Assembly (NCBI GenBank): GCA_023443285.1
Contig: JAEZVB010000008.1
Coordinates: 1 to 64,000, forward strand
Length of the DNA: 64,000 bases
Reading direction: 5' to 3'
DNA from: Bacillota bacterium
Lineage (GTDB): Bacteria > Bacillota > Negativicutes > Sporomusales > Sporomusaceae
The position numbers and the translations under genes were made by a program. Below are positions 1 through 8,224 of the stretch, piece by piece; position 1 is the first letter of the stretch; the number at the start of each line of letters is the position of its first letter. The notes beneath the pieces were generated by a model. It made no database searches. It was given only the letters and a program-made list of their open reading frames with translations, and had not been told where the DNA came from.

Positions 1-2
1 TA

Positions 3-311
3 GGGATTCAGTTTGAAACCTTATTTGAAGATGGCTTATACTATGAAATTTCTAAACATGCTGTCGATATGGCAATGATGATACGAGAGGCATTGACTGA
101 AAAAGGATTTTCTTTCCGATATGATTCTATGACAAATCAGCAGTTCCCTATTTTACCGAATGAGGTATTAAGCAAATTGGGCGAGAAGTATTCTTATTCT
201 TACTGGGAAGAAGTCGATGCAAGGCACAGTGCTGTAAGATTTTGTACCAGTTGGGCTACGAGGAAAGAAAACGTGGAGATGCTGATAAAGGATATTAAGG
301 CATTACAATAG
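3..311 (+). CDS. Low-specificity L-threonine aldolase, C-terminal part
   Basis: Only the last 102 codons are in the window; the gene begins before base 1. The visible protein resembles the C-terminal small domain of PLP-dependent threonine aldolases (beta-eliminating lyase family), which cleave threonine or allo-threonine to glycine and acetaldehyde. Family-like features are a GIQFETLFEDGLYY stretch near the start, a QQFPILPN segment, and the ending VRFCTSWATRKENVEML, which fits the C-terminal helix and strand of this family. The PLP-binding lysine lies outside the window, so catalytic competence cannot be judged. It ends 20 bases before trmO on the same strand and may be cotranscribed with it. 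Confidence 0.75.
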   Translation, partial: GIQFETLFEDGLYYEISKHAVDMAMMIREALTEKGFSFRYDSMTNQQFPILPNEVLSKLGEKYSYSYWEEVDARHSAVRFCTSWATRKENVEMLIKDIKALQ

Positions 312-331
312 GGAGCAAGGAATGATGAGTT

Positions 332-1027
332 ATGAAAGAGGCAAGCACATCGGCAACAATAAATATTATCGCCCGAATTCGTACGGATTTTCCGACTAAA
401 TTCGGCGTTCCCCGTCAAAGTGGACTTGTTCCATTAGCGGCGACTATTGTTTTTGAGCCGCCATATCGGGATCCAAGTGCAATCCGGGGGTTGGACGGTT
501 TTTCTCATATTTGGCTGATCTGGCAGTTTTCTGAAGCGCTGGGCAGCAAGGTTTCGCCTACAGTCAGGCCTCCCCGGCTGGGCGGGAATACCCGGATGGG
601 CGTATTTGCCACACGTTCACCATTTAGGCCAAACCACCTGGGGCTTTCTTCCGTCAAACTGGAACGTATTGAAACGCATCCAGAGTGGGGACCGATTCTG
701 TATGTGTCTGGTGCCGATATGATAGATCAAACGCCAATTTTTGATATCAAACCATATTTGCCGTTTTCGGATAGCCATCCGGAGGCAGTGGCCGGCTTTG
801 CCGCGTCGCATGTGGATTATAAGCTGCAGGTGGTTTTTCCTGATAAGTGGCTTGCTCTTATTCCGGAGTCTTTGCGCCAGGGATTGCTTAATGTGTTGGA
901 ACAGGATCCCCGTCCGGCGTATGTCCAGGATCCAGCCCGTGTTTTTGGGATATCCTTTGCCGGCTTTGATGTTCGTTTTACGGTTGTAAATGGTATCCTT
1001 ACGGTTGTGGATATTGAAAAGTCTTGA
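332..1027 (+). CDS. trmO: tRNA (N6-threonylcarbamoyladenosine-37) methyltransferase TrmO
   Basis: A 231-residue TrmO/YaeB (TsaA) family protein. The family uses S-adenosylmethionine to methylate t6A37 in certain tRNAs and acts in the cytoplasm. Visible family motifs are FGVPRQSGLVP (about residues 24-34), LDGFSHIWLIW (54-64), VFATRSPFRPNHLG (91-104) and DQTPIFDIKPYLP (132-144), followed by the C-terminal extension typical of the long form. The RxxPFRPN block is the hallmark of the beta-barrel active site. The start is the ATG 20 bases after the upstream gene, preceded by a weak purine-rich site. A bidirectional hairpin terminator follows. Confidence 0.9.
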   Translation: MKEASTSATINIIARIRTDFPTKFGVPRQSGLVPLAATIVFEPPYRDPSAIRGLDGFSHIWLIWQFSEALGSKVSPTVRPPRLGGNTRMGVFATRSPFRPNHLGLSSVKLERIETHPEWGPILYVSGADMIDQTPIFDIKPYLPFSDSHPEAVAGFAASHVDYKLQVVFPDKWLALIPESLRQGLLNVLEQDPRPAYVQDPARVFGISFAGFDVRFTVVNGILTVVDIEKS

Positions 1028-1115
1028 TAAGGTTTAGTAAGTAAAAGGGCAAGGCAATGAATTTGATATTGATTTGTATTTTGTTTTAGTGGAGAAGATA
1101 ATGGAATAGAGATAA

Positions 1116-1161
1116 AAATGAGCCGGGTAGGGTGGTTGAGATCACCTTGACCGGCTCATTT
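1116..1161. terminator. Bidirectional hairpin terminator
   Basis: Perfect 11-base inverted arms (AAATGAGCCGG at 1116-1126 and its complement at 1151-1161) lie between the convergent trmO and regulator genes. The loop holds a second small stem (GGTG/CACC). A/T-rich tracts lie on both sides, so it may stop transcription in both directions. Confidence 0.7.
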
Positions 1162-1191
1162 GATTTTGGTAACCGTTCAGTACCTTTTGGT

Positions 1192-2382
1192 TTATGGTAA
1201 TATTCTACTCTGCTTCGCAAGCTGCAACAACAGGCGGCATACTATCATATCGTCGATAGAACGGCATGGCGCAAGTCCGGTTTCAGCTTCAAGTCGGCTT
1301 AACCTGTAAAGCAAAGTGTTACGATGGATGTGAAGAAGTTGGGCGGTGGCATTTATATTTAAGTTGCATTTTAGAAGTGCTGCTAATGTACTAAGGATTT
1401 CCCGGTTGCTAGTAACCATGTGACTAAAGGCCTCTTTCAGTTTGCTCAAAGCCAGCAGCGTGGAGCCGCTGAGCGCCTCGCAAAGAGCATGTTGTACAAG
1501 CATATTTCGTTGTGATATTTGTAGTATGGATTGTTCTGGGCTGCAATGGCGTAGGCAAAACTGAGCTTGCTTATAGGATACGTGATATTGAGAGACAGAG
1601 TTAGCAATATCACCGACTCCGCAAGTCATTGGCCCCCCAATTGCTTCTGCTAAAGAGTTCACCAGTTGTTCAATGGAAGGATCATTTTGGGATATATAGT
1701 CAATATCTTTATAGGTCTTAAGGATAATGAGTTGGTCTCCTATTAAACAGGCTATGTCCTGTTCAGTTAACAAATTACCTGTCTCGATACAAGAAAGGAG
1801 AATATCTTCTACACGATCCACTACCAATTCAGATGAACCATATTCTAAAATTAGTTTCTGTATAATGACTGAAGCATCGATTATCATGGCTGCTCGGGGC
1901 TGTAAAAGGTCTATTTCTAAGGTTTTGGCAATCCGCTTTAGCTTGGTAGATAGTTCGATAGCAGGATTGAGAACCGAGATTTCAATGAATTGTTCCCGTA
2001 AGCGGGTTTTGGTGCGCATTTCCCTTTGCACGAGGTCTCTTTCCAGAATCAATTCTGTAATCATTTTTACAAGCAAGCCTATATTCCGAACCTCATCGGG
2101 ATGTCCGAATACACCAACGACTCCCACTATCTGATCATCGAATACAATGGGGAGGTTAACGCCTTGTAAGGCACCAGGATAAAGAGACAATTCGTTTGGG
2201 TATATTTCGATAATTGTACCAGTTTCTATAACATCCTTTGCCCCTTTATGCAGTGTCTTATAACGGTGTGGATGACCGGTAGCAATAATAATCCCATCTC
2301 TATCCATAATATTGACATTTCGGTGAACTAAACGCATGGTCGTGTCGACAATTTGTTGTCCTAACTTTTCTGGTATAATCAT
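1192..2382 (-). CDS. CdaR-type sugar diacid/glycerate regulator
   Basis: A 396-residue transcriptional regulator of the CdaR (SdaR) type. The N-terminal 120 residues match the putative sugar-diacid recognition domain, with NVNIMDRDGIIIATGHPHR and a GVVGVFGHPDEV strand. A middle GGDEF-like/linker region follows, then a PucR-type helix-turn-helix in the last 60 residues (NATAQLLHIHRNTLLYRL). Homologues activate genes for glucarate, galactarate or glycerate use. It is divergent from the GntP permease gene, its probable target. The chosen ATG at 2382 has a GGGGTGGG ribosome site; a longer reading from 2424 would place that site inside the gene. The same sensory domain reappears in the chemoreceptor at 4921. 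Confidence 0.85.
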   Translation of the reverse strand: MIIPEKLGQQIVDTTMRLVHRNVNIMDRDGIIIATGHPHRYKTLHKGAKDVIETGTIIEIYPNELSLYPGALQGVNLPIVFDDQIVGVVGVFGHPDEVRNIGLLVKMITELILERDLVQREMRTKTRLREQFIEISVLNPAIELSTKLKRIAKTLEIDLLQPRAAMIIDASVIIQKLILEYGSSELVVDRVEDILLSCIETGNLLTEQDIACLIGDQLIILKTYKDIDYISQNDPSIEQLVNSLAEAIGGPMTCGVGDIANSVSQYHVSYKQAQFCLRHCSPEQSILQISQRNMLVQHALCEALSGSTLLALSKLKEAFSHMVTSNREILSTLAALLKCNLNINATAQLLHIHRNTLLYRLSRLEAETGLAPCRSIDDMIVCRLLLQLAKQSRILP

Positions 2383-2457
2383 AAAATACCCACCCCATTT
2401 GTATATATTGCACAAAAAAGGCATGTTATTTGCTTGGAATTTCTCTTTTTCAGATAA

Positions 2458-2486
2458 TTGAAATAAATATGTTGAAGTCCTATTAT
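2458..2486 (+). promoter_or_regulatory. Probable promoter of the GntP permease gene
   Basis: TTGAAA at 2458-2463, a 17-base spacer and TATTAT at 2481-2486, about 110 bases before the permease start. It lies in the gap between the divergent regulator and permease genes. Assigned by eye from sigma-70-type consensus only. Confidence 0.45.
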
Positions 2487-2596
2487 TATTATAAAGGGTA
2501 AGGTGTGACTGGGAAAGAATTTTATTGTTACTAGAAAGAAAGTTTGTGTCTTTTTACAGTCAATACCGAAAAATTGTAATAATTAAGGAGGTAACT

Positions 2597-3937
2597 ATGG
2601 GCACAACGGGCTTAATGATGCTTGTTCTTTTTCTGGCGATTGCATTAATTATCTTTCTTACCATTCGACTCAAGGTGCATGCTTTTGTTGCACTACTAAC
2701 CGCTTGTTTATTTATCGGATTTGCAACAGGAATGCCGCTTGATAAGATGCTAAAATCTATTGAACTGGGCATGGGTGGGTTCTTGGGGATGCTTGCCCCA
2801 ATCCTGGCTCTCGGAGCCATCGTCGGTAAAATGATGGAAATATCAGGGGGGGCAGAAAGATTAGCTCGCACCATGATAAAGGCGTTGGGTAAAAAGAATT
2901 CTCACTGGGCGATGATGATTGTCGGATATATCTGTGGGATTCCTGTTTTTTTCCAAGTAGGAATCGTGTTATTGATGCCATTACTGTTTTGTGTTGCTAT
3001 TGAAGCGGGAATGTCACTAGTAATGGTTGGGATTCCCATGATAATCGGTCTGCTTACTGTTCACTGTATCGTGCCGCCCCATCCGGCTGCCATGGCAGTT
3101 GCTGTAGGTCTGAAGGCAGATGTTGGCAAGGTCATTCTCTACGGCCTAATTGTCGGATTACCGGCAGCGGCTTTGGCAGGTCCCGTTTTTGGGAAATTGG
3201 TGGGCAACAAATTTAAGTTAAATCCACCAGAACATCTTTGCAAGGCTGAGCCTACTCCTGACGAAAAGTTGCCACCATTTGGAATTACATTATTTACAAT
3301 CCTATTTCCGTTATTACTAATGATTTCGAAAACTGTTTTGGAATTTGTTCTCGGAAAAACGCATCCTAGCATGGTGTATGTGAATTTTATTGGAGATCCT
3401 GTTACCGCATTATTCCTGGCGGTGATTTTATCCTACTGGACCTTAGGTCTCAATAGAGGCATGAATATGGAAAAAATTCAGAAATTTAGTGAAGTGGCTA
3501 TTGGCCCGATGGCAGCCATCTTGCTAATTATTGGAGCCAGTGGAGCCTTTAACAAAATTCTTATGGATAGTGGTATTGGCGGTGCTATAAAATCACTTCT
3601 CATGACATGGCAGATTAACCCGCTTGTGCTCGCGTGGAGTGTAGCAGCGATAATGCGTTTTGCGGTAGGTGGCGCAACGATTGCCATGATAACTGCAGTA
3701 GGACTTGTTATGCCATTATTGCCTCTATACCCTGGGATCGATACAGCTCTTGTTGCTGTTGCCATTGGTACTGGTGCTATTGGTTTTTCCCATGTGAATG
3801 ATCCGGGTTTTTGGTTTGTAAAAGAATACTTTGGTATGCCGATGAGCGATTTATTTAAAACGTATACTCTATCAACAACAATCGCCTCTGTTGCAGGACT
3901 TATTACACTACTTATCTTCAGTCAGTTTGTTGGCTAA
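2597..3937 (+). CDS. GntP-family gluconate/glycerate permease
   Basis: A 446-residue integral membrane permease of the gluconate:H+ symporter (GntP) family, with about a dozen hydrophobic segments. The signature near the C-terminus, FSHVNDPGFWFVKEYFG, is highly characteristic, as is the IVPPHPAAMAVAV stretch in the first half. Family members import gluconate, idonate, glycerate or related hydroxy acids. With a CdaR-type regulator on one side and glycerate kinase downstream, glycerate or a sugar acid is the likely cargo (inference). The ATG at 2597 follows AAGGAGG by 6 bases and is preferred to the upstream in-frame start at 2525. Confidence 0.92.
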   Translation: MGTTGLMMLVLFLAIALIIFLTIRLKVHAFVALLTACLFIGFATGMPLDKMLKSIELGMGGFLGMLAPILALGAIVGKMMEISGGAERLARTMIKALGKKNSHWAMMIVGYICGIPVFFQVGIVLLMPLLFCVAIEAGMSLVMVGIPMIIGLLTVHCIVPPHPAAMAVAVGLKADVGKVILYGLIVGLPAAALAGPVFGKLVGNKFKLNPPEHLCKAEPTPDEKLPPFGITLFTILFPLLLMISKTVLEFVLGKTHPSMVYVNFIGDPVTALFLAVILSYWTLGLNRGMNMEKIQKFSEVAIGPMAAILLIIGASGAFNKILMDSGIGGAIKSLLMTWQINPLVLAWSVAAIMRFAVGGATIAMITAVGLVMPLLPLYPGIDTALVAVAIGTGAIGFSHVNDPGFWFVKEYFGMPMSDLFKTYTLSTTIASVAGLITLLIFSQFVG

Positions 3938-3964
3938 AAACAATTTGAGCAGGAGGTGTCCCAA

Positions 3965-4801
3965 ATGAAGGTAACTGTTATTGTTGATAACTCAGTCCCA
4001 ATTAGCACCCCAAAACCATTTTTAGGTGAGCATGGTCTGTCGCTTTTGCTAGAATCGGACTCATTCAAGCTTCTGCTTGATGCGGGACAATCATCTGCCG
4101 TTCTCCATAACTTAAGCCTGGTCGGCGTTCATCCGCTTCAGTTGGATGCGATCGCGATTAGTCATGGGCATTATGACCATACCGGAGGTATACCTCATAT
4201 TCTCAGGCATCGGCGTAAACCCATACCCATCTATGCGCATAGCCAGATATTTGGGTTGCGTTATTCGCTTGCAGGTGGGGGGCGAGAATATATTGGTATT
4301 CCCTTCGAGAAAGAAGAAACTATTTGTCTTGGAGCCCATTGGAAATTAACGAGTAATCCACTTGAAATAGCACCGAAGTTATGGTTTAGTGGCAGCATGC
4401 CCCGAAAAACAGCCTTTGAAAAAGGCGACACCAACTTGGTTGTTGGTGCTGAAAACGGTTGTGACTGCTATGATGATATTCCTGACGATACATCCCTTTA
4501 TTATGCTAGCGATAAAGGATTAGTGGTTATTGGCGGGTGCAGTCATTCTGGATTAGTAAATACACTGCAGAGAGGTTTTGAAATAACCGGTCAAACTCGC
4601 CTGGCTGGCTGGATAGGCGGAACACATTTAGGTCCGGTTTCAAACAGCCAGCAAGAAATCAGCCTAGCAACCTTAGAACAATACTCGCCTGATTTCATTG
4701 CAGCAAACCACTGTACCGGCTTTGACATGATGGCCGAATTAAAAGGCCGATTCGGCAAGAAATTCATACCTGCCTTTGTGGGTACTGTGATTGAGTTTTA
4801 A
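3965..4801 (+). CDS. Metallo-beta-lactamase-fold hydrolase
   Basis: A 278-residue MBL-fold protein. The metal-binding motif SHGHYDHTGG is at residues 66-75 and later ligands are probably in GGCSHSGLVN and GGTHLG. The overall pattern is like the group annotated as related to beta-ribofuranosylaminobenzene 5'-phosphate synthase, whose real substrates vary. The gene starts 27 bases after the GntP permease stop (AGGAGG, ATG at 3965) and is followed by a terminator, so it is probably cotranscribed with the permease. A sugar-acid lactone or ester hydrolase role would fit the context, but this is inference. No signal peptide is seen, so it is cytoplasmic. Confidence 0.85.
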   Translation: MKVTVIVDNSVPISTPKPFLGEHGLSLLLESDSFKLLLDAGQSSAVLHNLSLVGVHPLQLDAIAISHGHYDHTGGIPHILRHRRKPIPIYAHSQIFGLRYSLAGGGREYIGIPFEKEETICLGAHWKLTSNPLEIAPKLWFSGSMPRKTAFEKGDTNLVVGAENGCDCYDDIPDDTSLYYASDKGLVVIGGCSHSGLVNTLQRGFEITGQTRLAGWIGGTHLGPVSNSQQEISLATLEQYSPDFIAANHCTGFDMMAELKGRFGKKFIPAFVGTVIEF

Positions 4802-4830
4802 AGGAATTCTAATCTAATGAATTCCATATA

Positions 4831-4869
4831 AAAGACAATGCTAAATTGTTGCAGCATTGTCTTTTTTTT
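4831..4869 (+). terminator. Rho-independent terminator after the MBL gene
   Basis: The stem AAAGACAATGCT pairs with AGCATTGTCTTT around a 10-base loop and runs into eight or more T residues. It separates the permease/MBL pair from the chemoreceptor gene. Confidence 0.9.
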
Positions 4870-4920
4870 ACTGGTATGAGTATGCATTATATTGCAATAC
4901 GTTAATTTAGGAGGTGTAGT

Positions 4921-5775
4921 ATGAGTTCGAACTGGCCACATCAGGTGCCAAAAGAACTGGCTGACCAAGTTGTTCAGCTAATCTATGAGGTAACCGGAAA
5001 TAATGTTAACTTTATGGGGGAGAATGGAGAAATAATCGCTACAAAACAACCAGAAAGGTTAGGGACAATCCACGCCGCAGCTCGCAAGATAATGGCTGGT
5101 GAGGTAGATGAAATTGCCATCACTGTTGAAGAAGCTGACAGAATGCAGGGCGTAAAACCAGGCTATAATGGTGTAATCTATTATCTTGAGAAGCGTATCG
5201 GCTGTATAGGAATATCTGGAGATCCAAAGCAGGTTCGCCCGCTACAAAAAATGGCTGCTATCATAGTAACGGAAGAAATAAAAAAAATGCAGGCCGGCCA
5301 GGAGCGGGAAACGCTTATAAGAAGTGTAGCATTAGATTTAGAGGGTATCTTCGGTGCTATTCAGAGCATGACTGCCGCTTCGGAAGGTATTGCTGCCAGA
5401 TATCAACAGATGGAGAAACATTTGAGTAAAACCGAAACACAACTTAATGAACTAAATAATATTCTTGAATTCATTCAGACTATTTCAGGTCAGACTAATT
5501 TACTTGGGCTAAATGCAGCTATTGAAGCGGCAAGAGTTGGTGATAATGGACGAGGATTTGCGGTCGTTGCCAACGAAATCCGCAAACTGGCTACCTATTC
5601 TGCAGATTCGGCAAATAAAATTACTAGAACGCTGCAGCTAGCACAAACCTCCATGAATGATATTGGACGGATGGTTAGAGAAAATATATCTATATCTCAG
5701 CAAGAATCTGCATCATTACAACACGTGTCAAATAATACTTATACAATTCAAGGGAAAATGCGCGAAATCATATAA
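4921..5775 (+). CDS. Soluble chemoreceptor with sugar-diacid sensing domain
   Basis: A 284-residue methyl-accepting-type protein without membrane segments. Residues 7-125 form a diacid-recognition domain clearly related to the N-terminus of the CdaR-type regulator at 1192-2382; both share NVNxM, GxIIAT and a TxHxxA block. Residues 130-284 are a short signalling coiled coil with the conserved hairpin tip [19 protein letters not shown] (189-207) and [14 protein letters not shown]. It should report intracellular diacid or glycerate levels to CheA/CheW. The ATG follows AGGAGGTG. The signalling domain is shorter than in classic receptors and the methylation helices look reduced. Confidence 0.88.
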   Translation: MSSNWPHQVPKELADQVVQLIYEVTGNNVNFMGENGEIIATKQPERLGTIHAAARKIMAGEVDEIAITVEEADRMQGVKPGYNGVIYYLEKRIGCIGISGDPKQVRPLQKMAAIIVTEEIKKMQAGQERETLIRSVALDLEGIFGAIQSMTAASEGIAARYQQMEKHLSKTETQLNELNNILEFIQTISGQTNLLGLNAAIEAARVGDNGRGFAVVANEIRKLATYSADSANKITRTLQLAQTSMNDIGRMVRENISISQQESASLQHVSNNTYTIQGKMREII

Positions 5776-5879
5776 TTTTTCATTGGTTCTATTTAAACAC
5801 GTTAGCCTCCTAGGCATCTTGCTAAAGTAAAGGGATTTTGATGTAGTGTGGGTAAAAATATAAATTAGGAGGATTTTTC

Positions 5880-7019
5880 ATGCGTATTATAGTTGCTCCT
5901 GATTCTTTTAAGGGAAGCGTATCGGCTATTGGGGTTGCTAATGCTATGGAGAAAGGTATTAAACAGGTTTTTCCTGAAGCCGATGTACATAAAGTGCCCA
6001 TAGCTGATGGCGGCGAAGGTACGGTAAAGGCATTGGTTATGGCGACCAATGGAAGAATGATTTATGAAGAGGTAACAGGACCATTGCATGATAAGATAAA
6101 ATCTTACTGGGGTATATTGGGAGATGGAGAGACTGCAGTAATCGAGATGGCTGCCGCATCAGGATTGCCGTTGGTATCTGTAGATAAAAGAGATCCACGT
6201 GTAACGACTTCCTATGGTACTGGGGAACTCATCAAAGCAGCGCTGGATAAAGGATTGCGCAAAATCATAATTGGCATAGGTGGAAGTGCTACTAATGATG
6301 GCGGCGTTGGGATGGCTCAAGCATTGGGTATAAAATTTGTTGATATAGATGGCGGGGAACTACCATTTGGCGGAGGGCAACTGAACCGGTTGTCTCATAT
6401 CGAGCTTGCAGACGCTGATTCCCGTCTGGCCGAAACAAGTATTGTGGTAGCCTGCGACGTGGATAACCCTTTATGCGGTCCAAGAGGAGCCGCGGCAGTA
6501 TACGGGCCACAGAAAGGGGCTACCCCTGAAATGGTAACAAAGCTTGATGATAGTTTGAGGCATTTTGCAAAAATTGCTAGGAGTACTACTGGCAAAGATG
6601 TTGCAGAGTGCCCTGGTTCCGGTGCAGCTGGTGGTTTGGGAGCCGGACTTCTGTTTTTCACCAATGCCAAACTTAAGCCAGGAGTGGAAATCATCCTTGA
6701 AACAACAGGGTTTGATCAACTTGTGAAACAGGCTCAATTAGTAATTACCGGCGAAGGGCGTACTGATTTTCAGACAGCTTTTGGTAAAGCACCGGTAGGA
6801 GTAGCTAGAGTTGCCAAAAAATATAATGTGCCGGTACTGTGTTTATCAGGCGGTTTAGGGCAGGGCCATGAAGATGTGTACAAGCAAGGTATTGATGCTT
6901 TAGCGAGTGTGGTTCCCGGACCTATGCTGCTAGAGGAGTGTATTGAGAATGCGACTGAGCTTATTGAACAAGGGGCCAAACGCATTTGCCAACTTGTAAA
7001 GGTTGGTACACAACTGTAA
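5880..7019 (+). CDS. Glycerate kinase (GarK/GlxK family)
   Basis: A 379-residue glycerate kinase (PF02595-type) that phosphorylates D-glycerate, usually to 2-phosphoglycerate in this family, feeding lower glycolysis. Family motifs are APDSFKGSVSA (residues 6-16), PIADGGEGT (40-48), EMAAASGL, GIGGSATNDGGVGMAQALG and the GAAGGLGAGLLFF segment, and the C-terminal ITGEGRTDFQTAFGKAPVGVA is near-diagnostic. Length is normal. The start has TAGGAGG 6 bases upstream. It closes the acid-use locus that begins with the CdaR-type regulator at 1192. Confidence 0.95.
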   Translation: MRIIVAPDSFKGSVSAIGVANAMEKGIKQVFPEADVHKVPIADGGEGTVKALVMATNGRMIYEEVTGPLHDKIKSYWGILGDGETAVIEMAAASGLPLVSVDKRDPRVTTSYGTGELIKAALDKGLRKIIIGIGGSATNDGGVGMAQALGIKFVDIDGGELPFGGGQLNRLSHIELADADSRLAETSIVVACDVDNPLCGPRGAAAVYGPQKGATPEMVTKLDDSLRHFAKIARSTTGKDVAECPGSGAAGGLGAGLLFFTNAKLKPGVEIILETTGFDQLVKQAQLVITGEGRTDFQTAFGKAPVGVARVAKKYNVPVLCLSGGLGQGHEDVYKQGIDALASVVPGPMLLEECIENATELIEQGAKRICQLVKVGTQL

Positions 7020-7073
7020 CATAGGCTATAAAAAGCAGCGAAGTAATGGGACTGTAAGGAATCCGTGGAGGAG

Positions 7074-7103
7074 TTTACCATTGACTCCAGAAAATAATAT
7101 AAT
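7074..7103 (+). promoter_or_regulatory. Probable promoter of the TRAP sensor operon
   Basis: TTTACC at 7074-7079, an 18-base spacer and TATAAT at 7098-7103, about 78 bases before the binding-protein start. A GTTTACC/GGTAAAC inverted pair flanks the -10 box and could be an operator. Confidence 0.4.
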
Positions 7104-7180
7104 GGTTGAGATTGATCGGTAAACATTCATATATATATGAGATGTGAAATAGGCCGGTTTGCCGAGGGCGGAGTTGTTAT

Positions 7181-8188
7181 ATGGTAAAAGATGTTGCAAA
7201 AACATGGATAGTAATAAGTCTGATTACTATTGCATTGTGTTTTTCGGGGTGCGGTAATAAAAAAGAAAGCTATAGCGTAAGTAACGGAAATCATATTATC
7301 TTGCGTTTAGCAGAGACACAACCGTCAAATTATCCATCTGCTCGGGCTGCAATGGAATTTGCCAGATTGGTGGAACAAAAATCTGCAGGTAGAATAAAGG
7401 TTAAAGTCTATGACTCGGGCAAATTGGGTGATGAGACAAGTGTTGTTGAGCAGGTGCAGTTTGGGGGTATTGATTTAGCGAGGGTAAGTTTATCGTCGCT
7501 TGCTAAGTATTCTGTTAAAGCGAAAATTACTATGTTGCCATATATTTTTAGAAGTCGCGAACATATGTGGCAAGTGTTTGATGGGCCAATAGGTGCAGAC
7601 ATTAATGATGACCTGTATAAGGAAAAAATACTTTGCTTAGCTTGGTATGAGGGTGGTGCCAGAAGTTTTTATAATGCGAAAAAACAGATTAATAGTATTG
7701 AGGATTTAAAGGGTTTAAAGATAAGCGTGCAGAGATCACAGACGCTGATGGACATGTATTCTATTCTTGGTGTTTCCCTTGTGCCGACACAATCCAGTGG
7801 TATATATAATGCTATACAGACAGGCTTTATAGATGGAGCAGAAGGCAATGTTGTTGCCTACTATACTGACAAGCATTATGAGACAGCTAAATATCTTGCG
7901 TATGATGAACATACAAGAATTCCTGAAGTGATTATTGCGAGCAGAGTGGCAACAATGCAACTTTCCAAAACAGATAGAGCAATAATTGAAAAAGCCGCCC
8001 GAGAATCAGCAGATTTACAAAGGAGGCTTTGGCTCGAAATAGAATTGGAAGCTTTTAGAACATTTAATAATCTCGGTATAGTTATTACTTATGCGGATGG
8101 AAAGAGTAAAGCTGAGTTCTTAGAGGCCGTCCAGCCATTTTATAACGGCTTTAAGCCGGAAGACATAAGTGAAATTAAGCAGTATTAA
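7181..8188 (+). CDS. TRAP-type binding lipoprotein DctP, probably sensory
   Basis: A 335-residue DctP-family solute-binding protein. A signal peptide ends in a lipobox (FSGC, Cys24), so it is a membrane-anchored lipoprotein. The family motifs SxGxLGDExxVVEQVQFGGIDLAR and the SIEDLKGLKISVQRSQ block are present; the latter corresponds to the carboxylate-binding region of DctP proteins. It is followed 36 bases later by a sensor kinase and response regulator, while a second DctP gene (10717) sits next to the membrane subunits. This copy may therefore present ligand to the kinase instead of, or as well as, the transporter (inference). ATG preceded by GGAG. Confidence 0.88.
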   Translation: MVKDVAKTWIVISLITIALCFSGCGNKKESYSVSNGNHIILRLAETQPSNYPSARAAMEFARLVEQKSAGRIKVKVYDSGKLGDETSVVEQVQFGGIDLARVSLSSLAKYSVKAKITMLPYIFRSREHMWQVFDGPIGADINDDLYKEKILCLAWYEGGARSFYNAKKQINSIEDLKGLKISVQRSQTLMDMYSILGVSLVPTQSSGIYNAIQTGFIDGAEGNVVAYYTDKHYETAKYLAYDEHTRIPEVIIASRVATMQLSKTDRAIIEKAARESADLQRRLWLEIELEAFRTFNNLGIVITYADGKSKAEFLEAVQPFYNGFKPEDISEIKQY

Positions 8189-8224
8189 AGTTGTTACTTA
8201 AGGCTTAATTTGCTAGGAGGAACA

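Noticed and set aside
1727..2134. Long antisense reading frames such as this one and 12948-13616
   Set aside because: They lie fully opposite well-supported genes, lack ribosome sites and match no family.
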